Shown one piece after another: positions 10,583 through 23,900 of a stretch of 64,000 nucleotides of DNA; the first letter of the stretch is position 1, and the number at the start of each line of letters is the position of its first letter. A program made the translations under genes and the position numbers. A model generated the notes under the pieces. It worked only from the letters and a program-made list of their open reading frames with translations, was not told where the DNA came from and ran no database searches. The DNA is taken from positions 63,834,697 through 63,898,696 of the forward strand of contig NC_054741.1 of assembly GCF_018143015.1 (NCBI RefSeq). The letters are read 5' to 3'. Source of the DNA: Lytechinus variegatus (Eukaryota > Echinodermata > Echinoidea > Temnopleuroida > Toxopneustidae).

Positions 10583-13500
10583 TTACTCTATTTTTGTTTT
10601 CCTGTGTGTGAAGCAACAATTAATACATCGTTTACAGCATGAAATGAGAAGGAGGACGATAACGAGTACCATCCCGACGATGAAAGCGAGGACGTCGATC
10701 GAATGAAGCTGGATGAAGTTTAGCTCCAGAGCTCTCGATCTCAGATGTGATCCTCCGAATTTCAGGATGTGTTCAACCCAGAAAACAACTACATCATCCG
10801 GTTTGGTAAGAGAGTCCTTGTAGATTCCTGAATACCGTTGGACATTCTCCAGGTAGCTGAAGAATGGATAGAAGGGAAGATATATTGACAAATATAGAAA
10901 GGAAGAAAGGAAACAATATAATGTTTAATGATGGTTATGTATAGCGTGAAAAATTAATACCATGCGAATTGTGTGTTATGACCTAAGGGGTTACTAATGA
11001 CCATAGTAGAAAATGATACTGATTGTATAATTTTCAATAATTTTCATCTTTCGAATAGCCATCTCGTCCAAGATATGGGTAACGTAGCTTTAGATAGTTT
11101 TAACACGGAATTGAATCAAATAGCAGTATTCTCCATAATGTAACAGAACTGGCAAATCGAATCAAGATGGATGGATTCTCTGAGCAATAGGAAGCTTTCA
11201 AAACCATCATGGTCGATATATCGAAAGAAACAAAAAATCCTTCAGTTATTGCTTATTTCATTAACAAAATAATTTTGTGTTCGTATTATTGCTATTAGAC
11301 ATTAAATAGAAAATACATTGTGAAGAGATATTCTTAAAAAGTATTTATATTTGATAATTGCTAATGAAATAAGATAATCATTTCAAGGTACAACATAGCT
11401 GTCAGCAAGTATTATAGTGCTAATAAAACATTCATTATTTTACCTGGGATTTGCAAGTACGTCAGTCACAGCTTCCCTGACGACATCGTAAGTGATGGCG
11501 TCTTTCTCAATCACCCTTCCCATTGATTTAGCCTCGACCCTGACAGCATTAGAAGGTTGATCAGCAAAGATCGGCATGATAACCATGGGGACACCGTGCC
11601 TGATGGCTTCATAGATGCCTGCCAACCCGCCGTGGTAGATGAGTAGCCGGGCATTGGGGTGACCTGGATATATCATTTCAGGAAACAAATGATCGGGGAT
11701 TTTTCACTTAAAGGTCAAGTCCACCCCGGGATAATGTTGATTTTGATCAATAGAGAAAAATAAAACTAGCATAACGCTGAAAGCTTCATCAAAATCGGAT
11801 GTAAAGTAAGAAAGTTATGACATTTTAAAGTTTCGCTTATTTTTCACAAAAGAGTGAGATGCACAACTCGGTGACGGACTCAGTGACATGCAAATGAGAC
11901 AGTCGATGATGTCTATAACTCGTAATTTCCTTTTTTTTAATTGATTGAATTATACAATATTTCATTTTCTTTACAAATTTTACAATAAGTACAAACTTGA
12001 CGGAACTATGTAGTATTAAACAATTCCAATTCCACATGTTTAGAGAGGAATTCATCGTTATTTCACTTGACAGTGAGGAGAAATTCTCAGATAATTAGAA
12101 TATTTCATATTCCATACAATAAAATACAAAAGAAATAGTGAATGAATGAAGTCCTCAGTCTCATTTGCATACCGATCCGGATGTGCATATAATTGGTTTG
12201 TGAAAATAAGCGAAACTTTAAATTTCATAACTTTCTTATTTTACATCCGATTTTGATGAAATTTTCAGTGTTTTGCTTATTGGATTTTCTCTCCTTTTTT
12301 TCAAATCAACCCTTTGTTGGGGGTGGACTTGTCCTTTAATAATTGGCTCAACATGTATGTTCACTTTGTTTCACTTGACAAGAAGGAGAAAATTTGAATA
12401 TTTCATGTTATAAAAACAAAAGAAATAGTGAGTGGGTGATGTCATCAGTCTGCCAAATTGCATACCGACCAGGATGTGCATACAACTGTTTTATGAAATT
12501 AAGCGAAACTTTAAAATGTCATAACTTTCTTATCTTACATCCGATTTTGATGAAATTTTCATCAAATTTGCTTGTCAGTTGGATGTTTCTCTTTTTTATT
12601 CAAATCAAATTTTTGTTGGGGTGGACTTGTCCTTTAATATTTTTAAAAGCTATTTCAGATGTTGGCTGAGAGCAAATTACTGAGTGAAAACACTGATGAA
12701 ACTATTCATGAAATGCTCTCCTGTTGGAAGTTGATACAAATTGTTACATACGATACTCGATACTTGCGTCAGAAACTCGAGTACATTTATTCGTGTCCAC
12801 CCATCATCCATCATACAATACATCTTAAGAAGACACCATTTTATTTTCTCTATCGCAAACAATACTTCCAGAAAAAGTGAAAGTGAAGAAGTTGATTTTT
12901 TAAATCTTGTACTGGATAACTAAATAAAATGTTACGTACCCAATAAATCATTTTGTGGCATCCATTTGACCAGCATAGTGTTGTTACCAAGGTTTCGAGG
13001 GCGTGGTCCGGTATATCGCCAGATTACTCTCTGTGGAAGCTCGCTGAAGACTCTCGCAAAAGCCTCTGTCATCTCCGGCTTTGGAAGTTCACTAAAATGT
13101 GTACCCTGGTAAGAGGAAAACCATCATTCAGTCATTACATCAACTGCTGTAATGACATATGCATATATTTGGGTATCCACGGATATCTCTTGAAATTGAG
13201 GTATATCGGTATTACATGACTTTCTGCTTTTAAGACGAACATGTGGAAAATCATACATTCTTTTTTTCTATAAGAAAACCAACCAATTTATTTCTGTAAC
13301 AAGTTTAAAACATCTCACAGTTCTTGCTGTTTTTTGGAACAAAAATGCTTCAACGCATTGTGTAAACATTTTTTACCGCTTGATTTTGATTTCATGTCGT
13401 TTATTAATTTGTAATCATTAAGGGCATCTTTATCATATTTATTGTAATGTTAGCACTTAAAGTTCCAGTGCTTTAAATTTCATTTTTTAGTAAACATCTT

Positions 13501-14924
13501 GATATATAATTTTACTTACCAGTGAAAATATGATGAAACCGTGATCGCCAGATCCATCAACAAAATCTACGTACTCCTTTGAGAAGAAAAGAGCCGCGTG
13601 AGGGGAAAAATAAACATAAAGGAAGTGAAAAAGAAGATCAAATGACAGTTTCACAGTTATGGGTCAACAGGGGTAAGATATTGATTTTGATAGACCATTA
13701 TTATGATGTCAATATCACCATAATAACTTTCATTAATGGCGAAACATTGTATGCACTATACGACATCACATAACCCTTTTTCATAACATTGGTAAGCGCT
13801 ATCATACAGGATTTTACCCTTTATGATTTGAAACAGAGTTCGTGGTATGTCATAGATGTGAATCTTAATGAAAAGGCTACTGTCGATCTTTCAGGGCAAA
13901 TAAACGTTCTAGGATTTATATGCACTTGCGTTTCGCAACTCCACATCTTCATAATGCCAAACCACATAAACTGAACATTTCCATACTCGCAGCATGGTAT
14001 TTGATTGTTTCAACTGTATTTGGGGAGATCTGGCGGAACTTATCTCGTTGTATAACTTACCTTTGGCAAGGATTTCAAGGGGGAATCCGTAAGGCCTTTC
14101 AATTCGATCCAGTTCGGCGTGGTAGGTCTAGGAAAATCAAATGCAAAACTCGTCATGCACATCCACAACTCTGCTCCACCTAGGATATCTTGAATGCTTT
14201 GACCGGGTGCGATACCATGTTTCTCCTTCACCTCGTTCAAAGCGCCAAAGTGGGACCATCCCAGTAAGCTTGCTATCACGTGATGCTCAAAGAAGCTGCC
14301 AACCCGCTCCAGAAAGGACATCTTGTCAGAGAAAGGGAAGAAACCGAATGGCACATACGACGACGGCGTTGGCACACCGTAGGTGTGTTCGTTGAACAGT
14401 GGATATCTTGTCCCGGTGGTCACAGCTATGAAGGGTATACCGAGGTAACTACTTAGCATCGCATCACACCCGTCGAAGGAATCGCCTATGAGGATGTCAA
14501 ATGAAGATTCCTTAAGGACGGAGAGCGTCGCAGAGTCATCAAATAGGCTCTGACACCCGATCCGCATGACGGAGAAAATCATCCCCATGATATTGAGTTT
14601 CTTCTTCAGGTCAGACTCGAAAGCAAGACCGATGAATTCTCGTTCAAGGTTCTCCAGGTCTGGCAATTCGGGTGGTAACTTGAATTGGTACTGGACGGCC
14701 TTGTCGTATGTATCCTCATGGAAACCCTTGGTCCCAACTGTGGAGCTTGTGAGGATTGTCACATTATGGCTACCTTTGGTTAGTGCTCCTCCTATGGCTG
14801 ACATCCCTTTCGCATGACTGCTCTCTCCTGGAACAAGCAGTGATATGAGGATCTTGGCCCCAGTGGCCAAAGAAATGACATCGATAAAGACGATGAAGAG
14901 GGTGAGGAAACAACAGATCTCCAT
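10583..14924 (-). CDS. UDP-glycosyltransferase UGT-A (5 exons, 526 aa)
   Basis: Membrane-bound ER enzyme that moves a sugar from a UDP-sugar to lipophilic acceptors. Coding exons in transcript order are 14061-14924, 13520-13576, 12940-13105, 11444-11663 and 10583-10856. All introns are GT-AG with phases 0, 0, 1 and 2, and the spliced frame is open for 526 codons. Exon 1 gives a signal peptide (residues 1 to about 23), the likely catalytic His37 in SSHAKGM and its Asp148 partner in LIGDSF. Exon 2 is a 57-bp microexon (FVDGSGDHGF). Exon 4 carries the signature YHGGLAGIYEAI...PIFADQ. Exon 5 has FWVEHILKFGG, one transmembrane helix and the tail KTKIE, a KxKxx ER-retrieval motif. The ATG at 14922-14924 is the first in frame before the signal peptide. 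Sugar and acceptor cannot be told from sequence. Two TTAA MITEs sit in intron 3. Confidence 0.93.
11708..12339. mobile_element. TTAA MITE family 1, full copy (UGT-A intron 3)
   Basis: It starts TTAAAGGTCAAGTCCACCCC and ends GGGGTGGACTTGTCCTTTAA, so its ends are inverted and bounded by TTAA. The inside is a loose palindrome containing TTTCATCAAAATCGGATG and its complement. Further copies occur at 12340-12637, 16346-16925, 27495-27949, 31653-32259 and 60515-61307. A TTAA target is typical of piggyBac-type transposition. No transposase is present. Confidence 0.75.
12340..12637. mobile_element. TTAA MITE family 1, right half
   Basis: This repeats the right half of the neighbouring copy and ends GGGGTGGACTTGTCCTTTAA. 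It directly abuts that copy, so it is probably a partial tandem duplication of it or a second insertion beside it. Confidence 0.65.
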
Positions 14925-14965
14925 CACACCAACGATTTCTCCGCAACCTACGGTATCTATTATTT

Positions 14966-15354
14966 GATCGGATTCATCCAGGGGTGTGTCAGCAGTGCAA
15001 CTGCTCTAGATTTACATTGAAATTACCTGTAAAAGTAGAGGTTTGAACTTTGAATGTCGACTGTTCAGTGGATGCGACGAGTTTATAAAGGATGTTAGAA
15101 AACTAACACGTACGCTTGTAATACAGAATAGGCATAGGCTAACATTGATCACTATGACTGTTTAAAAGATCTGAGCCGCAAGGTCCAACTTATTTTCACA
15201 TTGTCCACTAGCGTATCCAGAAATAACAATGACAAGGAAATGCATGGGCCCATGCACAAGCATAATAGAGTCACAATCGTCCCCAGACAATATGGGCCCA
15301 CGAAATGCTTTGTCGGATCTGATGCTGGATCGGATTCATCCAGGGGTGTGTCAG
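14966..15354. repeat. 27-bp exact direct repeat upstream of UGT-A
   Basis: A 27-bp stretch beginning GATCGGATTCATCC and ending GTGTGTCAG occurs at 14966-14992 and again, unchanged, at 15328-15354. The first copy ends 41 bp before the UGT-A start codon. It may mark a small duplication in the 5' region or the ends of an excised element; its role is unknown. Confidence 0.6.
15082..15089 (-). promoter_or_regulatory. Possible TATA box of UGT-A
   Basis: The minus strand reads CTTTATAAAC here, about 160 bp upstream of the UGT-A ATG. That spacing suits a short 5' UTR. This is motif match only; no initiator or transcript evidence is available. Confidence 0.3.
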
Positions 15355-16345
15355 TGTCTGTGATTATGAGACAAAAACGAAGCCCAGGATAAAAAAAACG
15401 CGTTCGAAAATCATTAATAAGTGCTTCAAAACAAATGTAATATAAAGTGACAAGAAACACCATCTAAATCCTATCACATAATATGTGTCCTATCATGGAC
15501 ATACTACTTTGGCAGAGTAGACAGGTAGAAGGTCCATGGTTCTATTAATATAACGACTCGAAATATGAAATTGTGGTTTGGGTTGTCTTCCTCTTTTTTT
15601 TAAAGTTCTGATACGTGTGCTGATACACATGTTTCATCTTGGTCTGATATTTTTTTCGAAAAGGTAGTGTATGCCATGGCCTGGGTAGCAGGGGTTCTGA
15701 ATCTAATCCAGAGTGGTGGGGGATGTCGCGCCCCACACCCCTTTAGCGACGGCCCTGCATGCAACCCGTACCACAATTCATAGTCAATAATAATTTCCCC
15801 TGCCATCCGTTCAACGCTTACACAATAAACGATAGGCCTATTGGATTCCAAGCGTCGCTCCGATCAGACTGTGACTTGTATATTCATACCCAATTGAAAA
15901 GCACAGGTCGAATTTTGCATTGACCATGAGGCAAATGTTAAGAAATGCAGTTACTATGAATGAAAAAATAAGAAGATTGGTTATATACTTACTCTACACA
16001 CCACCTTTCAAAAGCACGTGCAATACAAGAACTTCGATCAGAGTTGACTAACAGGTCCAGTACATAGGTTATATTTATCCATCGTTTGTTATTTACCCGA
16101 TAATCTATACCCGTGTGCTCTTTCGTCTGGACTCCCTTTCTGAACTATTGTACCGAGCAGGATCACAATAACATTTGAGCCCACTTTATTCATCAATTGA
16201 TCAATATGAGACAGAGAGAGAGAGCGAGCGATCGCCCGATAGGCAGACGAACTTTGTCACTATTCATACCGGAAGGGGGCGTGGTCAGGATATATAATGT
16301 GCCAGTGGAGTTACCTCCACGGTAGTATATGAGCATTTGTAGATC
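15355..16345. other. UGT-A/UGT-B spacer, mostly unassigned
   Basis: No coding signal. A stretch near 15680-15765 with CGACGGCCCTGCATG resembles the end of the CAGGGCCGTC element at 25709-25989 and may be a worn relative. A short GA-run lies near 16207-16222. Confidence 0.4.
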
Positions 16346-16925
16346 AAAGGACAAGCCCACCCCAACAAAAAGTTGATTTGGATAAAAAGAGAAATATCCA
16401 ACAAGCATAACACTGAAATTTTTATCAAAATCGGATGTAAAATAAAAAAGTTATATTGTAAAGTTTCGTTTTAATTTCACATACCAGTTATGTGCACATC
16501 CTGGGTGGTATGCAAATACGAGACTGATTACGTCATCCACTCACTATTTCTTTTGTATTTTATGATATGAAATATTCCAATATTCTAAGTAAAACAACAA
16601 TCGATTCCTCCCTGAACGTGTGGAATTAGCATTGTTTAATACTACAGTGTATATGGTTCAGTCAAATTGGTCCATCTGTAAAAAATGAAATATTGTATAA
16701 TTCAAACAATAAAGAAACAAAAGAAATAGTGAGTGATGGACATCATCGACTGACTCATTTGCATGACACGGAATTGTGCATATCGCTGTTTTGTAAAAAA
16801 AAAAATTAGCGAAATTTGAAACGACATAACTTTCTTATTACATCCGATTTCGATGAAATTGTCAGCGTTATGTGAGTTTAATTTTTCTCAAATCGACATT
16901 TTTCTGGGATGGACTTGACCTTTAA
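16346..16925. mobile_element. TTAA MITE family 1 (UGT-A/UGT-B spacer)
   Basis: Ends AAAGGACAAGCCCACCCC and GGATGGACTTGACCTTTAA. The left TTAA is not preserved. The internal TTTATCAAAATCGGATG module and its complement are present. Confidence 0.7.
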
Positions 16926-17235
16926 AAGGGTAGCTACATCCTCCTTTTTGTGGGGGAGGAAGGGGTTGTTGCTTGAAAATTTGCATAGGTGCCACCGAAT
17001 ATGATTAATATCATGCACCTCCCCCCCCCATTTAAACCCCTGAATTGCCCCCCCCCCGTAAGAAAATGGATTTTAAAAAGTGAATGAAAATGAAGTAGAA
17101 CGATTAAACCGGTTTCAACTGTTTCTGGACGGTTTTATGTCGGTTTAAACCGATTTAAAGTGGTCTAGGAAGGTTTTAACTGGTTTTGGTCAGTCTTATA
17201 GCGCCGATCAACAGGTGGTGTATCCCGTATACATG

Positions 17236-17457
17236 GGCGGGAATTCCAAGGGGACAGGTCCCCCTACCCAAAAATAGTAGGGGGCACAATATCAAATGTC
17301 CCCCTATACCATTTTTGGTCTTTTATGATGGAGAAAAATACACCCTTCACAATCGAAATAATTCATGTATTTTATTATTTTATTTTTTTCCTTGTCAACT
17401 TTTTTGGAGGTTAAAATGACCTTAATTTTCTAGCCCCTTGGGGTCAGATTTCCGCCC
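17236..17457. mobile_element. Short TIR element, hAT-like (weak)
   Basis: GGGCGGGAATTCC on the left faces GATTTCCGCCC on the right, with G/C-runs just inside, as in other small hAT-like elements of this window. Flanking target duplication is poor (similar but not equal bases), so the call is tentative. Confidence 0.35.
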
Positions 17458-17784
17458 AAGCCTATATATCATTCTTCTCAAAACTTTAACAGAAAGTATT
17501 TCTTGTGACAAAAATTTGATTTAATTTAATATAATTTATGACCAAAATGTCATCAAGTACAAATTTCTTTCACAATCGTATATACAAAACACATGGTAAT
17601 TGGAGCTTTATCAGAATGGTAATCGAGGTGAACCTACAAGTAAATACAATATGCCAATATCATGGTTCAAACAATCTAAAATACATTGCATTATTCATAA
17701 ATCAATTCTGTGTTCTCGTGGCTAATTCAGATAATTCACGTCATCTTTAAAAATATCACAGCCCCGTCTTACAAAGAATTGTGA

Positions 17785-17790
17785 TTTATT
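17785..17790 (-). terminator. Possible polyadenylation signal of UGT-B
   Basis: The minus strand reads AATAAA about 180 bp past the UGT-B stop codon. Motif match only. Confidence 0.35.
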
Positions 17791-17966
17791 TAACCATCAA
17801 TGCCATCTTCAAACAGGAAATGAAAAGACGTCATTTTGGAAACAAAAAGGTACAACATGTTTTGCCATGACACTGATGCATGCATGAGACTACATCATAA
17901 TTAGCGAATATCCAGAGTTTATATTGTATTCAGACGTCTTGGGAACATTTCAAGCATATTAACGAT

Positions 17967-20900
17967 CTATTCTAATTTAGTCTTCTTGCTTTTCACACAA
18001 CAACTGATACATCGTTTACAACATAAAATGAGAAGGAAGACGATAACGAGTGCGATCCCGACGATAAAAGCGAGGACGTCGAAGGAATGAAGCTGAATGA
18101 AGTTTAGCTCCAAGGCTCTGGTTCTCAAGTGCGACCCTCCAAATTTGAGGATGTGTTCAACCCAGAAGACCACAGTCTCTCCTGGCTGATTTTGCCGATC
18201 TTTGTAGATATCCGAGTACCGTCGTATATTCTTCAAGTAGCTGAAGAGGTAAATGAAAGAGAGCCACCGTTCTGGTAAAACTGTTAATGAATTTGATCAA
18301 GCTTAAGAAAACGACAATTGTGATACACCTTTGAACAATTATTATATCAGTGAACAATGTTGACAATAAAAACATGATTGAATGTTACAACAATACAAAC
18401 AATAATACATAGAGATTCGCAAGGGATATTAACTCCATTACTTTGGATTGCACCTTAAAACTGTCAACTTTTTTCAAATGTGTGTAGCCTATGCAGGTAA
18501 TTGCATGCGAAAAGTACCATTTCAAGCGATGAGCCCAAACTCCTTAAATATCAATGTGATTTGGCAGAGGTTCCACAATCATATTAGTCATTTACCTTGG
18601 GTTCTCGAGAACTTCGACTATCGCCTCTTTGACAGTCACGTACGATATGGAATCCTTTCTTAGCAGTCTCCCCATTCCTTTAGCAGTGACTCTGGCGGCG
18701 TTTGCGGGTTGTTCGGCGAAGATTGGCATGACGATCATGGGCACTTTGTGACGAATGGCTTCATAAATACCCGCTAGACCGCCATGGTACATCAGCAGCC
18801 GAACTTTTGGGTGACCTAATAGAAAGTGAATATTCCGGATTTATATTATGAGACTTTTTGTTTTCATTGTCAGTATGCATTTTCTATTTGATAAAAAATC
18901 TGACGATGGTATTTACACGATTATTAGTGTCGGAAAGAGAAAGCGAAAGAGAATATTTGAAACTAAATCTGTACTGTGGTACAATTGATCTGAAAACTTC
19001 TACAATTTCAACTCGAAATGAAAAAATGATAAACCTCATGAATTTGTCATTATGAGTTTTTCAAATAAGAATGAAATATGTTAAATTGTGTGCTCATCAT
19101 ATTTTGAAAAAAATATTGGTCTCTATGATGTCGACAACCAAGACACACGCAAACCCCACATCTGTCACCAGACAGAAAGCAGAAAAACTTGACAGAATAT
19201 TAGTTATTTTCCAATCATAACTTTTTTAATTTTAACTTTCTTCATAAAAGCGAAGTTTCATAATATCGTTTTAATATAATAAAAAAAGGTTAATTCATAA
19301 CGCGCACCTATACTGTATATTCTACTGCAGTTAATACTTGGTATTACCCCAGCATTCAATGAATAAATCCCACCGGGTACCATTTACCAGCTGCATCGAA
19401 CGCAGCAAATGTGTGGGTGTGGGTGTGTTTTTTGGGGGGGAGGTTGTGTTTTTTTTTCTAAAGGAAAATAATGCCTGAAATAGAATTCGAAACCATGACC
19501 CTCTCATTGAAAGGCTAGAGTCATAACCACTACACCATGACACTTCGAGACATGAAAATGTGATGATTTCGTCAATTTGTTATTTTCTAATGGTACATTG
19601 AATCCAATTATATACCTAGTAGGTCGTTCTGTGGCATCCATTTTACAATCATGGTGTTGTTACCAAGGTTACGCGGACGTTGTCCGGTATAACGCCAGAT
19701 GACTCTCTGTGGAAGATCACTGAAAACTCTCGCAAAAACTTCTGCCGTTTCTTGCCTTGGGAACTCACTGAAATGCGTACCCTGCACGTGTTTTAAAAAG
19801 AAATCCGTAAAATATCGCAGCCTCTTGGCTTTATTGGCATTTGCAATGACTTTGGTATTTTGCTAGTTACATATCTGATTAAAGCCTTGTTCTTCGTGTG
19901 CCATTGTCGCAGCAATATTTCAAATTCGATATTAAAATGCATGGGACCAATTGTGAAGGAAATTGAAAAAAAAGTCTCTGTATCATCTTTGTTAGGCCCT
20001 TTTTTCCCAAGCGAGTAAGATGGGGATTCTCGCAGTGGTTGTATATCAACAGAAATGACGAATGCCTGCGAGCGTGACGAATTTTGGATTTAACTGTGGG
20101 TCTAACAATTTGTAAAATGTTCATTTGGGGAAAATTTCATAATTCCGTTCTCGCAAGCAGTTGTTTTGCAAATTCGTCGCAAATAAATCTTTGACAATCT
20201 CTTTCTCCGCAAATGGTTGCTAACGTTTGCAGTCCCTAAGCATTTTGAACACGGGCAACCACGCGACTATGCGCCCCTAAAATCCATCCATTGTCACAAT
20301 GTTCAAAAGTGTTTGTAACATTCGTCAGATTGGGTGGACGAAGCCAAACATCACTGCAGTTTTCAGGATTCGTTCCTCTGGGCGATGCTCGATGGCGATA
20401 TGGTTAGTACAAGATCGACGAGTCATTATGAATAGGCGTATACGTATGCCCTGATTTCAAACATTAGCTTTGATAATATTTGAGACATTTTTAATCAGTT
20501 ATCTGAAAGCTTAGCTATACTACTCACCAATGAGAAGAGGATGAAGCCATGCTCCCCCGACCCTTCTACAAAGTCTGCATATTGCTATGATTAGAGATAA
20601 AAGGTATAAGGGTAGTAGGAAAAAACAAAGGGGAGAGAGAAAAGATATTTAGAAATTCAGAGAATGCACTGAATCGTTTAGTTATTATATACCTTTATAT
20701 TTAAAGAAATTTGATTCCTCAGGTTACATTAGCGAAAGTAAGGAGTTTTCACACTGGTACGCAGAATGCTTTTAAGAACATAGAAAATGTATCGTCAATT
20801 GCCCCTCACGCTTCCGATGAGAAATATTTGCAATTTTTCGTGAGCTCCAACACTAAGGATAAAACTAAAGTTCCGGTTCGCAAAGGACCCAAGCTGTTCA

Positions 20901-23900
20901 TTGTTATTTGACGGGAATTTTCAATAAATTTTCTATATTCTTGGAAGCGTTCTAAGTGGCATTGCGAAAACATAATTCCACCGCGATCCCTTTCTAGGGG
21001 TACGATGAGAACATTTTTAACCTATACGTGCATGCGTGTTAAGTGCTTAGAGTTAGGAGTTGTTATATAGGGAACCTAATTCACCTGGTGCAAGGTGTTT
21101 TTTTTGTTTGTTTGTTTTTACTTTGATATGTTTTGAATTATCATACTTCATATACAATGTGTATTTTTCATAATGATTTTAAGCTGTGAAAATTGTATTC
21201 GTTTTGCTATTTTTGAGGAAATGAATGAAAAGAAAAATGTATTGAACGTGTGATCAATATACTGGATATCCTTTTTAGATGCAAAAGAACTAATTTGGTT
21301 CATTAAGGAGACGATCTCATTACTTTTGAGTGATATTTGCATCTTTTCAGAGTGGATTTTTACATCTTTTTTGAGTGAAAGTGTCAACAAGATGCACATC
21401 CAATCAGATGGAGCTGTATACATACACTCGACAGGCTCTATAGCGTAGGCGGATCCAAAGAGGGGGGGAGCGAGGGGCCCGCCCCCCGCCCCCCCCCCCT
21501 CTATTGGCAGAGCAAAAAAAGGCAAAAGGGGAAAAGAAAGAAGAATAAAGAAAGGAGGAAAAAGAGAAGAGGAAAGTTAAGAGGAAGACGAGTGAATAAA
21601 ATAAGGTCGGGGTAAACTTGGAAAACAATTTTTACAAATATTTCATGTCAGTATAATTATTTTAAAATTTTCGCTCGCGCTTCGCGCTCGCATTGTCTAT
21701 TCAATGAGATACATATCTGGCTCAAAAGGCTTATATAAATATCTTTAGATATAACGTTTTGAAGTAAATATACAGAAAATATTTCAATTTTGTTTGATTC
21801 ACCAATTTATTTTTGTAAGTGCTCTGTCTATTTTAAGGTGTGAATATATATCAACATTTTGCAGCTTGCGCTGTGCGCTCGCATCATTTTATAGGCCTAC
21901 CTATCGCTTTGTTTATTCCATAAGATTTTCAAAATATCCCTTTTCAGGTGTGCGCTCGTATTTAGATTGGTGAGTTATGTATACCTATATATCAATTGTA
22001 TAACTCATTGATTAAAATCCCGCTTTTATTACAGTTTATTAAAACATTTTGGCTCGCGATTTGCGCTCGCATTATTTGTCAAAAATATATCAACCCATGA
22101 ATCCTATTCATGAATACAAAGCGCTTAAAATATCCAGTTTTCAGGCCTCAATGTCAATAAATTTCACGCACTCGTTAGGCTTATTATTATTATAACATTT
22201 TTTAGGAATTCCTAGTAACTGACTTGTCCCCTTTTCAGAAAGGGATATCGACAAGTTTCATATCGCGCTTAGGGAGCGGAATAGTAAGATAAGTCTTCAT
22301 TTTCATATGATGGCAAAATATCCTTAGGCCTAGAATGTCCCGATCAAAGGTCAAAATGATAATAAAATATCAGCTCGCGCTTCGCACTCGCATCATTTAT
22401 TGATTGCTATCCACATCTTTCTCAAAAATTTTCCTACACAGTGCTTTAAATATTGCTTAAATTGACCCTTTTCATATTGCATATCAAATATTATCTGCTC
22501 GCGCTACGCGCTCGCCTTATTAGCTTTCATGATAAAAAATGAAATGTATTCAGAATCTGTCTAACACGCGCACGCATATTTATTGAAATACGCAGCTTGA
22601 TCTTTTATCATAATGTGCTAGAATTATCCAGTTTCAGATCAGAATATCTAAAATTTTCTGCTCGCGCTTTGCGCTCGCATTATTAATGTAGGAAGATACC
22701 AAATTATGCCCATCCTTTTTCAGGATTTATAAAACATAAATAAAGTGTGCCGTTTTTAGGTTTGAAATCTAATTTTTTTCCTCTCGCGCTTCGCGCTCGC
22801 ATAAATTGTTTGGTTATATACCCATACCGTTCATGATTACAAAAAGTTCATAGAACGTAATTTTTAGGTCGGAATGTCAAAATTTTCAGCTCGCGCTTCG
22901 CGCTCGCATTATTTATTCGTTGAAATATGTATCATCTTAATGGCTAAATGCAAAAAGTCCCTAACAGGTCCTTTTGCGACAAGGCAGGAATGCATATTTC
23001 TGCTCGCGCTTCGATCGCGCTCGCAGTAATTTTCTACTTATATACGCATCTTCTTCAGGTGTAACATTGCCCAGAATGTTCCATTGTCAGGACAAATTAC
23101 TACATGAAATAAAAATTAAAAAAATTGTGCTTGCACTCCGCGCTCACACTGTTTAAACAGGGCTAATGAGATTATTATACATATGTTGTTTATAAGAATG
23201 AAGCTAAAGAATGACTGTTAGGATCCGCCCTTGCTATAGGGATGTTCAGTTCACCCCAGTGGGATTGGTCCCTAGTATCACCCGAAATGAAAGTGATTAG
23301 GAACTATATATAGGCTTTTGCATTCAGAAAGTATGTTTACCTCTGGTAGGGGCTTTAGGGGTACGTCAATAAGACCTCCTAGTCCAACGAGGTTCGGTAC
23401 AGTTGGTCGGGGAAAATCAAGGGCGTAGCTCGACATGCCGAACCACAACTCTGCCGAAGCCTGTAGCTCTTGAATGCTTTTCCCCGGTGCGATCCCATGT
23501 TTTTCTTTAACCTCGTTCAAAGCGCGAAAGTGTGGCCATTCAAACATGTGCCTGACAAGATTGTGCTCGAAAAAATTTGCAACACGCTCTAAAAAAGACA
23601 TCTTGTCAGTGAATGGGAAGACAGCGTTGAAGGGGACGTAGGATGATGGGCTGGGGATGCCCAGGGTATGCTCATTAAACAGGGGATATCTTGTCCCGGT
23701 TGTTACCGCGATGTGGGGAATCCCCAGGTAACTACTGAGCATAGCTTCACACCCATCAAAGGCATCACCGATGAGGATATCAAATTTAGCCTTCGTGAGC
23801 TTTGCAAGTGCCGCAGAGTCCTCGAAGAGACTCTCACAACCGGATCGCATCAAATAGAAAACAATTCCAAAGGCCTTGAAGGCTCCCCGAAAATCTGGCT

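Noticed and set aside
12394-12669. Open frame containing ILHPILMKF, also seen at 31660-31848
   Set aside because: The recurring peptide is just the translation of the TTAA MITE family 1 module, which is non-coding and palindromic.
14141-14817. Two plus-strand open frames
   Set aside because: Antisense to UGT-A exon 1.
21404-21628. Open frame rich in Phe, Ser and Gly
   Set aside because: Translation of a C/T- and G-rich low-complexity stretch at the left end of a mobile element.
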